Shown one piece after another: positions 26,828 through 35,148 of a stretch of DNA of 64,000 bases. The stretch is from DATJGF01 sp035495315 (GTDB lineage: Bacteria; Verrucomicrobiota; Verrucomicrobiia; Limisphaerales; UBA8199). Numbering within the stretch: position 1 is the stretch's first letter; every line of letters starts with the position of its first letter. Location of the stretch: NCBI GenBank assembly GCA_035495315.1, contig DATJGF010000237.1:1-64000 (forward strand). Direction: 5' to 3'. The notes below the pieces were generated by a model. The model had not been told where the DNA came from, ran no database searches, and worked only from the letters and a program-made list of their open reading frames with translations. The translations under genes were made by a program, and so were the position numbers.

Positions 26828-28196
26828 TGGGACAAAATTCAAAGCAGCGGGCGCACCCGACACATTCGCCTCGATCGGGTTCGTAATCCGTCCGGCGACG
26901 ATGCATAGAAAGGCTCACCAGTTTTCCCACAATCACCAACCCGATCCAGACGCCGAAGATCCAACCGCCAATGGCAAACCTGTGCTGGATAACCGCTGCC
27001 GTTTTCAGAAGCTCAGCAGGAGTTTCGCGGGCTCGTTCCAGCGCCAGTTCATCGGGTGAGAGGGTGCCAGTTTTGATGGCAGCGTCCGGCGCTTCGACCA
27101 GGCGCTGAGCCAAATTGACGGTAGGGTGAACCCGCGCGGCGGGAAGACTGAAACGCCATCCTAACCAACCAGTGCCGAAAAGCAGAACCGGCACCAGGGC
27201 CAAAAGCATAGCCAAGCGTCGCCGATCCTTTGTTAAAGTCTTTGGATCAGGTATTCCAAGCTGCGGTTCACGCATTGCCCCAAAGGGACAAGACGCCTCG
27301 CATAGCCGACATTGTGTGCAAAAGGTCGGGGTCACCCGCACCCGCCATTTGGCCAATGATGCCGCCAGTTTGAGCATCGCGCCGTATGGACAGAGAAAAC
27401 GGCAGTAAGGACGCCCAACAAATACCCCCAGCAGCAGCAAGGCCGCACCGGAGAGCACCATCAGCAAGCGTCCACTCATCCGGAAAATCGGCACGAAGGG
27501 ATCGTATTGACAGATTAGAAATGCGCTGCCCGTACTGGCAAACAACACCCCCGCACCAAGATAAACATACGGCACTAAGCTTAGCGCCTGCTCGAGCCAG
27601 AGAGGCACCTTTATCGGCTTGAGCAAAACCAGGTCTTGCAAGGCTCCGTGCGGGCAAACTCCAGCACAAAAGGAACGTCCCGCAAACAACGCAATCACGA
27701 GTGGTAGGAGGAAAAACGCCAGCACAGTTACTGGGATTGCATAACTGCGATCGCACAATGCGAGCGATACGTTTTGCAGCGAACCAATCGCGCAGACGCA
27801 GCCCTGGCGATAAAAACCAAAATAGAGCAGCGAAAAAATCGAGAGGCTGACGAGCAACTGTCGTGACCGCTTTCGGTGGACCAACCACGTCGCTGCGCCG
27901 AGGCACGCCGCCAGGACTACTACGTCCAGATACTGAAAGAACAACGCGCGCGCCGCAGGTTGTGCCGTCAACGGCAGTTGATGACCGCCTTCAAATTCTG
28001 GCGGAGGAAAGCGTTGTTCGGCAAAGAGATTGGTGGAAACCAAAAGCAGCCCGAGAACAAATAACCCTGCCAGCTTGCCAGAAGCGCCGACGAAAAGGCC
28101 ACGCCCTTTCGGACTGCGCGACCGGCGTGGTGCTTTGGCCGGCAGAGACTTCAATCGAGAACCAGATAGGAGGAATCGAGAATTTCGGCGGCTCAT
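26808..28196 (-). CDS. NapH/NosR-like membrane 4Fe-4S protein
   Basis: A 462-residue integral membrane protein with about eight hydrophobic segments. Two characteristic Fer4_5 motifs on the membrane face are GRSFCAGVCPHGALQD and GRPYCRFLCPYGAML. A soluble 4Fe-4S motif (CTQCRLCEASCPFGAM) and a C-terminal one (CVGCARCFEFCPNE) follow. Proteins of this type (NapH, NosR C-terminus, CcoG) pass electrons between quinol and ferredoxin-like partners across the membrane. A Cys-rich segment (FYRQGCVCAIGS) precedes the first motif. The ATG is one base after the stop of the Tat ferredoxin gene (TGA-G-ATG), so the two are coupled. It is the likely bridge between the cytoplasmic diaphorase and the exported proteins. 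Confidence 0.88.
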   Translation of the reverse strand: MSRRNSRFLLSGSRLKSLPAKAPRRSRSPKGRGLFVGASGKLAGLFVLGLLLVSTNLFAEQRFPPPEFEGGHQLPLTAQPAARALFFQYLDVVVLAACLGAATWLVHRKRSRQLLVSLSIFSLLYFGFYRQGCVCAIGSLQNVSLALCDRSYAIPVTVLAFFLLPLVIALFAGRSFCAGVCPHGALQDLVLLKPIKVPLWLEQALSLVPYVYLGAGVLFASTGSAFLICQYDPFVPIFRMSGRLLMVLSGAALLLLGVFVGRPYCRFLCPYGAMLKLAASLAKWRVRVTPTFCTQCRLCEASCPFGAMREPQLGIPDPKTLTKDRRRLAMLLALVPVLLFGTGWLGWRFSLPAARVHPTVNLAQRLVEAPDAAIKTGTLSPDELALERARETPAELLKTAAVIQHRFAIGGWIFGVWIGLVIVGKLVSLSMHRRRTDYEPDRGECVGCARCFEFCPNELARR

Positions 28197-28197
28197 C

Positions 28198-28770
28198 TCA
28201 ATGGCTCCTGGTCTTGAGCAGATAGGGTTGGCTGGCCGGGACCCTGAGGAATGCATCACCGGCACAGACCTTCGAGATGGCACACTCGTTGCAGTTGACG
28301 CAGCGGTCGTGGCGCACTTGAAGAAAGAGCGACCCATTTCCAAACCGGTTGCAACCCTCGACACATTTGGCGCAACCGATGCACAATTGTTCGTCTATCG
28401 TGTATTCATAATACGGGTCTTCGACGAATGTCCTCTTTATGGCTGCGGTAGGACACAGGCAATTCTCCGCGCCGGTGTTGAGGTCGTTCGGAGCCGGTTC
28501 GAAATATCCAGTGCAAAGCTGGCAATAACCGCAAATCGCATAGGCGTGAACACACTTAACGGCCGACTGCTCGAGCACGCAGTGCGTCGCGCAATTCCCG
28601 CAACGGACGCATTTCTGTGGGTCAATCTGCCAAACGGTTCCTTCGGCTCGGCTTCGCCCGGCGACTACCCCAAGCAGCCCACCCATTCCCGTCATGGCAG
28701 CCAACCGCGCGCCGTTGCGCAAAAATTCGCGCCGACTTACTGGTAGTTTCTGTTGTTGACCGTCATTCAT
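28198..28770 (-). CDS. Tat-exported polyferredoxin (NapG/NrfC-like)
   Basis: A 190-residue protein with a Tat signal (VSRREFLRNGARLAAMTGMGG) followed by several 4Fe-4S motifs: CVRCGNCATHC, CGYCQLC, CIGCAKCVEGC and CVNCNECAISKVC. The cysteine pattern is that of NapG/NrfC/DmsB-type electron carriers, which work with NapH-like membrane partners on the outer side of the membrane. Four clusters are expected. It overlaps nothing and is tightly coupled to the NapH-like gene downstream. It probably relays electrons between the membrane subunit and an exported acceptor or donor. Confidence 0.9.
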   Translation of the reverse strand: MNDGQQQKLPVSRREFLRNGARLAAMTGMGGLLGVVAGRSRAEGTVWQIDPQKCVRCGNCATHCVLEQSAVKCVHAYAICGYCQLCTGYFEPAPNDLNTGAENCLCPTAAIKRTFVEDPYYEYTIDEQLCIGCAKCVEGCNRFGNGSLFLQVRHDRCVNCNECAISKVCAGDAFLRVPASQPYLLKTRSH

Positions 28771-28794
28771 GGATTCACGTTTCGAGGAACAAGG

Positions 28795-29838
28795 TCAGCC
28801 CTTTGTCTGCATCACGTGAACGTCCCGGGAAATAAGGTCCAGAATATAAACTCTTCCTTCAGCACCGACGGCAACGTCTAACCCGCCCATGGTACCGTCG
28901 AAAAAGTCCCGGACGGAACCGGGCTTGCCATTCTCCGAAAAGGATTCCGGTCCCGCCACGACACACTCAAATCTTCCATCATTTGAATAAACTTTTACAC
29001 GAGGCAAACCTTTCTCGCACGTGACCCATTTCCCCGGGTCCAGGCAATCCAAGCCAATGGGGTTACAACAGCCGCAAAATCCATCAATGGCTACGGACGG
29101 TTTTCCCCAGGCCCCTTCAAAATCACCTTCCGGTGTGTAGAGATCGACGCGGTGCCGGCCGGGATTATTGATTCTGAGCAACCCATCAGGTCCAAGTTTA
29201 ACGTCCAAATAAGGGCTCGGGACGATGAGACCCGGGACGTTACGTTCCTTGTTCTTCTCGCCGATACGGCCTAGAAGCTTGCCGCTGAGATCATACCTCA
29301 GCACACAGCGATTGGCCGAATCGGCCGCGAATAGATCTTTTTCACCGACGGACAGACCGGTTAGCCATGTTCGTTTGGAAGGAACGGCCCAACTCGCGAC
29401 CCGTTCGCCCTTGCCGTCAAATACCTCCACATGATCTCGCAGCCCGGCGTAGACTGTGCCATCAGAGCCGGTCGCGACACATCGGGCGGGGAAAGCTAGC
29501 GGAAGCTCGCTGATACGTGAGCCCTCCTTGCCGAGGATACTCACCCCGCGCCGAGTCGCAACGTACAGACGTTCCCCCGGTCCCATCGCAATCCGTCTTG
29601 GTTCAGGATCACCAATATTAAAGCGATTTACTTCGCGATATCGAACGAGTGCGGGGTCGGTTTTTTGCCAGCCGCTTAGGTCATAGGCGAAGGGGTTGGA
29701 GGACTTTGCGGGCTCTGCAGCGGATGCCAATGGCGCCGAACATGCCATTGTCACCCCGCCGAGCGCCAAAAAACTGGTACTCCGCGCGCTTAGTCTAAGG
29801 AATTCACGACGGGGGATGCGCCGAATTGATCCTGCCAT
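28795..29838 (-). CDS. Tat-exported NHL-repeat propeller with CGCC motif
   Basis: A 347-residue protein with a Tat signal (RRIPRREFLRLSARSTSF) and an NHL-like six-bladed propeller, shown by repeated GPGERLYVATRRGVSIL, GSDGTVYAGLRDHVEVF and GPDGLLRINNPGRHRVDLY blades. A short FCGCCNPIG sequence in the fifth blade could bind metal or take part in thiol chemistry. Iron-sulfur or cofactor binding cannot be seen. The ATG at 29838 is one base past the stop of the small Tat protein gene (TAA-T-ATG). A TTG four codons earlier is an alternative. It lies at the 5' end of the redox operon, followed by the Tat ferredoxin gene. No function is known to me for this family. Confidence 0.82.
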   Translation of the reverse strand: MAGSIRRIPRREFLRLSARSTSFLALGGVTMACSAPLASAAEPAKSSNPFAYDLSGWQKTDPALVRYREVNRFNIGDPEPRRIAMGPGERLYVATRRGVSILGKEGSRISELPLAFPARCVATGSDGTVYAGLRDHVEVFDGKGERVASWAVPSKRTWLTGLSVGEKDLFAADSANRCVLRYDLSGKLLGRIGEKNKERNVPGLIVPSPYLDVKLGPDGLLRINNPGRHRVDLYTPEGDFEGAWGKPSVAIDGFCGCCNPIGLDCLDPGKWVTCEKGLPRVKVYSNDGRFECVVAGPESFSENGKPGSVRDFFDGTMGGLDVAVGAEGRVYILDLISRDVHVMQTKG

Positions 29839-29839
29839 A

Positions 29840-30067
29840 TTACGTTCCAAATCGTTGGCGTTTAGCCGAAATTGCCGCCGGCAACTGACAACTATTAAAC
29901 GCCAAACATCCGTTGCAGACGCCGCGATTCACACAGCGTTGGCCTCTCAGTTGATCTCGCCGGCTGAAAATGAAGCCAGTTAAAGTGAGCAGCCCCAACG
30001 AGGTGTAACGCGCGCACGCTCGAAAAAAATCGCGGCGACCAACTGCGTCTTCGGGTGAAAAGCGCAT
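29840..30067 (-). CDS. Small Tat-signal protein with four-cysteine tail
   Basis: A 75-residue protein. A Tat signal (GRRDFFRACARYTSLGLLTL) is followed by a short basic tail with CVNRGVCNGCLAFNSC, a CX5CX2CX5C arrangement fit to bind one Fe-S cluster or metal ion. It is far smaller than any known ferredoxin. It is the first gene of the redox operon, one base from the NHL gene. The shared Tat export and tight coupling argue that it is real. I do not recognise a named family. Confidence 0.7.
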   Translation of the reverse strand: MRFSPEDAVGRRDFFRACARYTSLGLLTLTGFIFSRRDQLRGQRCVNRGVCNGCLAFNSCQLPAAISAKRQRFGT

Positions 30068-30272
30068 AAAAAAGGCTGAACTTGTCTGGAAAAGCCTCCT
30101 CCGGGAAGCGGGGAACGGCTACAACGGATTTGCCAAATCCCAGTCCTTTTTTGTCACGCACAGCTTGTATTTTGGCAAGCGCATGTCCTGTCGCTAAGTT
30201 CTTGCCCTTCAAAATTCCTTGGCTAGTATCGCTCGCCAACAGGCTGTTGGCCGGCTGATTAGATGTCACGGT

Positions 30273-30740
30273 ATGTATCGTCATTTCAGAATCCTGGTTG
30301 CTGAGGACAATCCCAACGACGCTTTCTTCCTGAAAAGAGCCTTTCTGCGAGCGGGAATTAACGCACCGATGCAGTTTGTCGATGATGGGGAGCAAGCGCT
30401 GAGTTATTTGGAAGGAATAACCCCCTACACTAACCGACAGTCTTTTCCGTTGCCTAACCTGATGTTTCTGGACCTGAAAATGCCCAAGCTCGATGGTTTC
30501 GCTGTCTTACGCTGGGTGCGTCAGCAGCCGAAACTCTGCCGATTGCCGGTAATGATCTTTACCTCTTCGGGCGAGCCGCAAGATGTCAATTTAGCACACG
30601 AACTGGGCGCCAATGCTTACACAGTAAAACCGTCCGGGCCCGAAGAACTATTGGACGTCGTCCTGGCATTTGAGAGATACTGGCTACGGCACCATCGGTA
30701 CCCCAGCCTGACGGCCGAAACCGAATTGCCGCCGGGGTAG
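30273..30740 (+). CDS. Single-domain response regulator
   Basis: A 155-residue CheY-like receiver domain: acidic pair near the start (ILVAEDNPNDAFFLKRAF), phosphoacceptor Asp in NLMFLDLKMPKLDGF, Thr/Ser switch in IFTSSGEP and Lys in YTVKPSGPEEL. There is no output domain, so it acts by protein contact, as in Rcp1-type regulators paired with phytochrome-like or hybrid kinases. No kinase gene is adjacent. The start at 30273 (MYRHFRILVAEDNP) fits the domain better than an upstream frame at 30219. It is divergent from the redox operon across about 205 bases. Confidence 0.9.
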   Translation: MYRHFRILVAEDNPNDAFFLKRAFLRAGINAPMQFVDDGEQALSYLEGITPYTNRQSFPLPNLMFLDLKMPKLDGFAVLRWVRQQPKLCRLPVMIFTSSGEPQDVNLAHELGANAYTVKPSGPEELLDVVLAFERYWLRHHRYPSLTAETELPPG

Positions 30741-30768
30741 GTAACGGCATCACGCTTTTAGCGATCTC

Positions 30769-31500
30769 ATGGGTGCCCACTCAAAACGAAAGTCCGTCAG
30801 CGCTCCGCAAATTTCACGAGGCACAAGCCGCGAAATTGCCTGGTGGCTATTACTGATCGTCTTTGCACAAGCGACCGAAGCGCAGACCGTGCGGTTTGAA
30901 GCAGTTAAAGGAAGAATGAGAATCGAGGGTACTTCGAACCTGGACGATTGGCAGGTGGAAAGCCGGTCGGTCGGCGGGTATCTCGAAACCGATGAAAATT
31001 TTCCCGGTAACCTGGGTCGCACGAATAGCGCAACTGACATTTCGGCGCGCGTCGAATGCGCCGTGGCGGTCCGAAGTCTAAAAAGCGTCGAAAAAGACGG
31101 TAAGCCCTTCAGTAACCTGATGGATGAAATCATGTATGGAAAATTGAAGGCGGGGGAAAGTCCGAACATTCAATACCGGCTGCGGAAACTGAGACTAAAA
31201 GGGGTGCCAAAAACCGGTGAGCAGACGTATCGTCTGGAGTGCAGCGGCGAGCTCATGCTGGCCGGAGTCACCAACCAGGTCAGCTTCCCGATCACCCTCG
31301 AGCGACTCGGCAGTCAGCAACTCAGGATTTCGGGTAGCACCGCACTGAGAATGACTGATTTTCAAATCGAGCCGCCCGCGCCGAAGATTGCGCTCGGCAC
31401 TGTGAAAACAGGAGATGAAGTGAAATTGAGTTTCGAATGGGTCCTGGCACCGGCCAAGGGCGCTCATTCAGAAAAGGCAGCGGGCGCTTTGCCGCGATAG
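30769..31500 (+). CDS. YceI family protein
   Basis: A 243-residue secreted protein. An N-terminal extension with a hydrophobic stretch (EIAWWLLLIVFAQATEA) leads into a YceI lipocalin-like fold: VRFEAVKGRMRIEGTSNLDD, ARVECAVAVRSLKS, IMYGKLKAGESPNIQYRL, and CSGELMLAGVTNQVSFPITL. YceI proteins bind polyisoprenoids or other lipophilic molecules in the periplasm. The C-terminal end overlaps the 3' end of the convergent amidohydrolase gene by 37 bases. It is 28 bases downstream of the response regulator on the same strand. Confidence 0.88.
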   Translation: MGAHSKRKSVSAPQISRGTSREIAWWLLLIVFAQATEAQTVRFEAVKGRMRIEGTSNLDDWQVESRSVGGYLETDENFPGNLGRTNSATDISARVECAVAVRSLKSVEKDGKPFSNLMDEIMYGKLKAGESPNIQYRLRKLRLKGVPKTGEQTYRLECSGELMLAGVTNQVSFPITLERLGSQQLRISGSTALRMTDFQIEPPAPKIALGTVKTGDEVKLSFEWVLAPAKGAHSEKAAGALPR

Positions 31501-32759
31501 ATAGTCCCGGCCTTCATCACAAAAGGCACTTTTTCCAGGACGGTGATATCTTTCAGAGGGTCATCATTTACAGCAATCAGGTCAGCAAATTTGCCGGGCT
31601 CTAAACTGCCGAGCTTATCGGGCTGTCCAATCAGCGCAGCGGCCGTAACGGTCGCTGACTGGATGGCTTGCATGGGGGTCATGCCGCCTTCAACCAGGTA
31701 CCGAAAATCCTTCGCATTTTCCCCGTGGGGAAATACCCCCGCATCCGTGCCATAAGCGATTTTGACGCCGCCGGCGATAGCTTTCCGCAGCCAAGTCATC
31801 TTCTGCGCGTTGATCATGTTGGCTTTTTCCACGAGTTTCTTTGGCAAATGCCACTCTGCGGCATGCTCGACCACCGAGAAGCCGACGTAAACCGTCGGGA
31901 CCAGATAAGTGCCGTGTTCCTTGAACAAGGTAATAGCTTCGTCGTCGAGGATACTGCCGTGTTCGATTGAGGTCACACCGGCACGGATGGCTCGCTTGAT
32001 ACCCTCGGCTCCATGCGCGTGAGCGGCCACTCGTCTGTCCCACATTGAGGCCTCATCCACGATCGCCTTCATTTCTTCCGCCGAGAACTGCGGCGCGCCC
32101 ACCGATTCCTCTTCACTGAGCACGCCGGCGGTGGCAGTGAATTTGATTACGTCCGCACCATATTTAATGTTCCACCGGACCTTTTTGCGAATTTCGTCGA
32201 TACCATCCACCACTCCGTCCATCGTTCCGAAATGCAGATAAGGCGAAAAGCCATTCAGATCGCCGTGACCGCCTGTCGATGAGAGGACATGGCCAGCCAC
32301 AAAGAGCCTAGGGCCCGGGATCTTGCCGGCATTGATCGCTTTCCTGAGGGCAACATCGACAAACTCGCCGGACCCGACGTCTCGGCAAGTTGTGAATCCG
32401 GCCTCAAGGGTTCGCCTCACATAGACATGCGCATAAACCGCCTGGTCGATGGGTGATTTGCGAAAAATATCATCGTAATAATTCTCCGATTGAGAGCTCA
32501 GGTGCGTATGGCAATCGATCAGACCAGGCAAGACCCAGGAGCTCGACAGGTCAATCACCTTGGCGTTGGGCGGTGCGTTAATGTTCGGTCCCACTTCCTT
32601 GATGCGTTCGCCTTCGACCAAAACCATTTGATTCTCGAGGACCTTGCCTTGCAGCACGTCTACGAAATGACCTGTTTTGATCAAGCTGGCGGGCGCTTCT
32701 GCGGCGATTGCACCCGCCGCGATCAGAAGCGCGCTAACAATGAACAAGATTCGTTTCAT
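31464..32759 (-). CDS. Exported amidohydrolase (imidazolonepropionase/prolidase-like)
   Basis: A 431-residue metal-dependent hydrolase with a signal peptide (MKRILFIVSALLIAAGAIAAEA). Metal ligands appear in DCHTHLSS, VAAHAHG, SIEHGS and AYGTDAGVFPHG, and a likely bridging Lys lies in ADVIKFTATAG. The layout is that of the amidohydrolase subgroup that cleaves dipeptides with C-terminal proline or imides (Xaa-Pro dipeptidase-like, Sgx9260 type). It probably acts in the periplasm. The frame is open further to 32867, but MKRILF at 32759 is the obvious start. It is convergent with YceI, overlapping it by 37 bases, and follows the MATE gene on the same strand. Confidence 0.9.
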   Translation of the reverse strand: MKRILFIVSALLIAAGAIAAEAPASLIKTGHFVDVLQGKVLENQMVLVEGERIKEVGPNINAPPNAKVIDLSSSWVLPGLIDCHTHLSSQSENYYDDIFRKSPIDQAVYAHVYVRRTLEAGFTTCRDVGSGEFVDVALRKAINAGKIPGPRLFVAGHVLSSTGGHGDLNGFSPYLHFGTMDGVVDGIDEIRKKVRWNIKYGADVIKFTATAGVLSEEESVGAPQFSAEEMKAIVDEASMWDRRVAAHAHGAEGIKRAIRAGVTSIEHGSILDDEAITLFKEHGTYLVPTVYVGFSVVEHAAEWHLPKKLVEKANMINAQKMTWLRKAIAGGVKIAYGTDAGVFPHGENAKDFRYLVEGGMTPMQAIQSATVTAAALIGQPDKLGSLEPGKFADLIAVNDDPLKDITVLEKVPFVMKAGTIYRGKAPAAFSE

Positions 32760-32876
32760 TAAAATGGATTTGGTTTGTTTGGGATTACATTGAGCAAAGC
32801 AGCGGAGCAAGGAGAATCCAACACAGCGCCAGCGAAGCGGGCGCACCGATTGAGGCGGGCACTGCATTTGCCCCGG

Positions 32877-34256
32877 TCAGCGCAAAGTTGGCACCGCCGG
32901 CTGAGCTTGCACGACGGACTCCAGTGCTGAAAGATCACGCGTCGCGTTTCGCCAGGCGCGCATGAGCAGAGCTCCCACCGAGATCAGGCCCGCGGCCAGA
33001 CCAGTCCAGAGTCCGACGACGCCGAATCCAAGCCCGAAGCAAAGCGCCAGTCCAAGAGCAAGTCCAATTGGATAGTGACCGATGAGGTTGGCAATCATGG
33101 CGGCGCGCGTATTGCCGAGTCCCCGGAGAGCACCGGTCGTGCTGACCTGAGTCCCATCGGCAATTTGGAAGATCGCAACCAAAATCAGAATTTTTGCGCC
33201 GATGTCGATTACCGCGGTGTCCTGCGTGAAAAAGCCAAGCAACACACGCGGGAAACAGATATACCCCAAGGCGAAAAAGCTCATCACGCTGACCGATACC
33301 CCAATGCAGAGCCAACCCGCCAGCCGCGCGTGCTCGCGTTGGCCGGCGCCGACAAAGGTACCGACCCGCACAGCGGCTGCGTAGGAGAACCCCAGGGGGA
33401 ACATAAAGGTAAATGCAGCCATCATTAAACTGATATGGTGCGCCGCCAGGGGGACGGCTCCCAACGCGCCGACTACGAACGTCGCGATAGTAAAAGCGCC
33501 AATCTCGAGCGCGGTGTGGCTTGCCGCCGGGAGACCGAGCCGAAAGAATTGCTTTTGCACCGCCCAGTCCAAAGCAGGAATCTCGATCCGGGTTGGCCGC
33601 AGTTGGCGCCAAGTAAAGAGGAGGCCTGCCACGAGCATCGCGTAGCGGCTGATAACCGTCGCCAAGGCCAGCCCTTGCACACCCAACCGAGGAAAGGCCC
33701 AGTACCCCAGGCCGAGCGCAAGACACGCGAGCAGATTCACAATGTTCGCGGCGAAAATCATCAGCGTAAAGGGAAGGACCCGTTTGCGCGCCTGCCAGTA
33801 CCGCTGCAGGATAAAAAAGACAAACAAGCTCGGCAGGCACCAGATCACGTTCCTCATGTAAATCCCGAAGGCATCCCGCACACCGCTGGGATGAGCCAAG
33901 AGCAAGTAGGCGGCCATCCCGCTCAGAACGCAGATAGTCGAGACGACTGCAACGATTGCGCAGGACCAGAACGATTGGCCAAAGTAGCGCTCCAGAGCGC
34001 GCTCATCTTTTGCTCCGACGGCTTGGGAAAAGTAAGTGTCTAAAGCAAGGAGGCACCCATTGCAAATGCTGGTGAAAGTCCAAAAGCAATTAACCGACAA
34101 AGCGAGCCCCCCTAAAGCAACCGTGCTGATGTGTCCGGCCACTATCGTGTCGACAATGCCCATGGACATGTGGCCGACCTGGCTGAGCACAATCGGAGCG
34201 GCCAGCTTGAGCGTATCACTCAGCTCGGCGCGCAAGGATATGGCAGATCGTTCCAT
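32877..34256 (-). CDS. MATE family efflux transporter
   Basis: A 459-residue transporter with twelve membrane segments in two homologous halves. It starts LKLAAPIVLSQVGHMSMGIVD, a typical MATE opening (NorM branch), and GTQVSTTGALRGLGNTRAAM lies in the second half. It likely exports cationic drugs or metabolites using a Na+ or H+ gradient. Nothing in the neighbourhood points to a specific substrate. Confidence 0.93.
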   Translation of the reverse strand: MERSAISLRAELSDTLKLAAPIVLSQVGHMSMGIVDTIVAGHISTVALGGLALSVNCFWTFTSICNGCLLALDTYFSQAVGAKDERALERYFGQSFWSCAIVAVVSTICVLSGMAAYLLLAHPSGVRDAFGIYMRNVIWCLPSLFVFFILQRYWQARKRVLPFTLMIFAANIVNLLACLALGLGYWAFPRLGVQGLALATVISRYAMLVAGLLFTWRQLRPTRIEIPALDWAVQKQFFRLGLPAASHTALEIGAFTIATFVVGALGAVPLAAHHISLMMAAFTFMFPLGFSYAAAVRVGTFVGAGQREHARLAGWLCIGVSVSVMSFFALGYICFPRVLLGFFTQDTAVIDIGAKILILVAIFQIADGTQVSTTGALRGLGNTRAAMIANLIGHYPIGLALGLALCFGLGFGVVGLWTGLAAGLISVGALLMRAWRNATRDLSALESVVQAQPAVPTLR

Positions 34257-34331
34257 GGCACGAAATGGAGGGTTGAGTATACCATCCCATGACGAAGCCG
34301 CAAACTAAAGTGGCCTGCTTAAAGGCGCTGC

Positions 34332-34390
34332 CAACGTTTTAACCTTCTAACCTCCCAACGCTTTAACTTTTTACGTCTTTACGCATTTTC
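34332..34390. repeat. Degenerate heptamer array overlapping the nitrilase stop
   Basis: Seven-base steps run TTTTAAC-CTTCTAA-CCTCCCA-ACGCTTT-AACTTTT-TACGTCT-TTACGCA. The nitrilase stop (34363-34365) and its last eight codons (KMRKDVKS) lie within the array. No gene lies in the array's intergenic part. Confidence 0.6.
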
Positions 34391-35148
34391 AAATCCTCAA
34401 GGAACGGCAGGCCCTGGCGATATTTTTGAAGTGTATCTAAATCCACGACCGCTTGAATCGCCGTTTCTTTTTCGCCCGCATCCGCAAGTAGGTCGCCATT
34501 GAAATCGACTATGCTGGAACGGCCCGTGTAGTGATAGAAGGGATCCTGACCGGTCCGATTTACTCCCAGGACGTAGGCCTGGTTCTCAATTGCGCGAGCT
34601 TGTAGCAACCGCGTCCAGTGTCCGATACGCTTCTGCGGCCAATTGGCGATTACAACGAAAAGCTCGGGTTGATGAGCGGCGGCGCTTTCGCGGAAGAGTT
34701 CAGGGAAGCGCAGGTCGTAACAGACGAATGGTGATACGCTGGCTCCCCCCCAACGGAACGCAACGGGGTGCTCTCCCGCAGTATAATGTTTGGATTCACC
34801 GCCAGGAGTGAACGGCCGCATTTTGGCATAAAACGACAGCAGTTCGCCCTCGGGTGAGAAGACCAGAGCCTTGTTCCGAGCGCGACCGTCCCGACCACGC
34901 ATCGCAGCGCCAGCAACAAGAAAGACACCGAACTGCTTTGCCGTTTGCGAGAGGAACCGTTCGGTCTCACCTCCATTTGGCTCGGCAATGGTTTCTGCAT
35001 TCATGCTGAAGCCCGTGGCAAACATTTCTGGCAGCGCAACAAGGGAATTCCGTTCCGGAGCAGTCTGCGTCAAAAGGCGCATCACCTTTTCAAAGTTGGC
35101 AGGTTTGTTCTCCCAGGCGATATCCAACTGGAGACCGAAGACGTTCAC
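34363..35148 (-). CDS. Nitrilase-superfamily amidohydrolase (omega-amidase/YafV-like)
   Basis: A 261-residue carbon-nitrogen hydrolase with the Glu-Lys-Cys triad: Glu in VALPEMFATGFS, Lys in FYAKMRPFTPGGE and Cys in VSPFVCYDLRFPEL. The pattern matches the YafV/Nit2 omega-amidase branch, which hydrolyses alpha-ketoglutaramate or related damaged metabolites. It overlaps the stop of ligA by four bases (35145-35148), so the two are likely co-translated. Its last residues are encoded in a heptamer array. Confidence 0.9.
   Translation of the reverse strand: MNVFGLQLDIAWENKPANFEKVMRLLTQTAPERNSLVALPEMFATGFSMNAETIAEPNGGETERFLSQTAKQFGVFLVAGAAMRGRDGRARNKALVFSPEGELLSFYAKMRPFTPGGESKHYTAGEHPVAFRWGGASVSPFVCYDLRFPELFRESAAAHQPELFVVIANWPQKRIGHWTRLLQARAIENQAYVLGVNRTGQDPFYHYTGRSSIVDFNGDLLADAGEKETAIQAVVDLDTLQKYRQGLPFLEDLKMRKDVKS

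Noticed and set aside
29895..30395. 166-codon minus-strand frame across the start of the redox operon
   Set aside because: It overlaps both the small Tat protein gene and the response regulator in other frames, both of which have clear motifs.
33435..34043. 202-codon plus-strand frame
   Set aside because: It lies antisense to the MATE transporter gene and is unusually rich in Gln, Arg and Pro.
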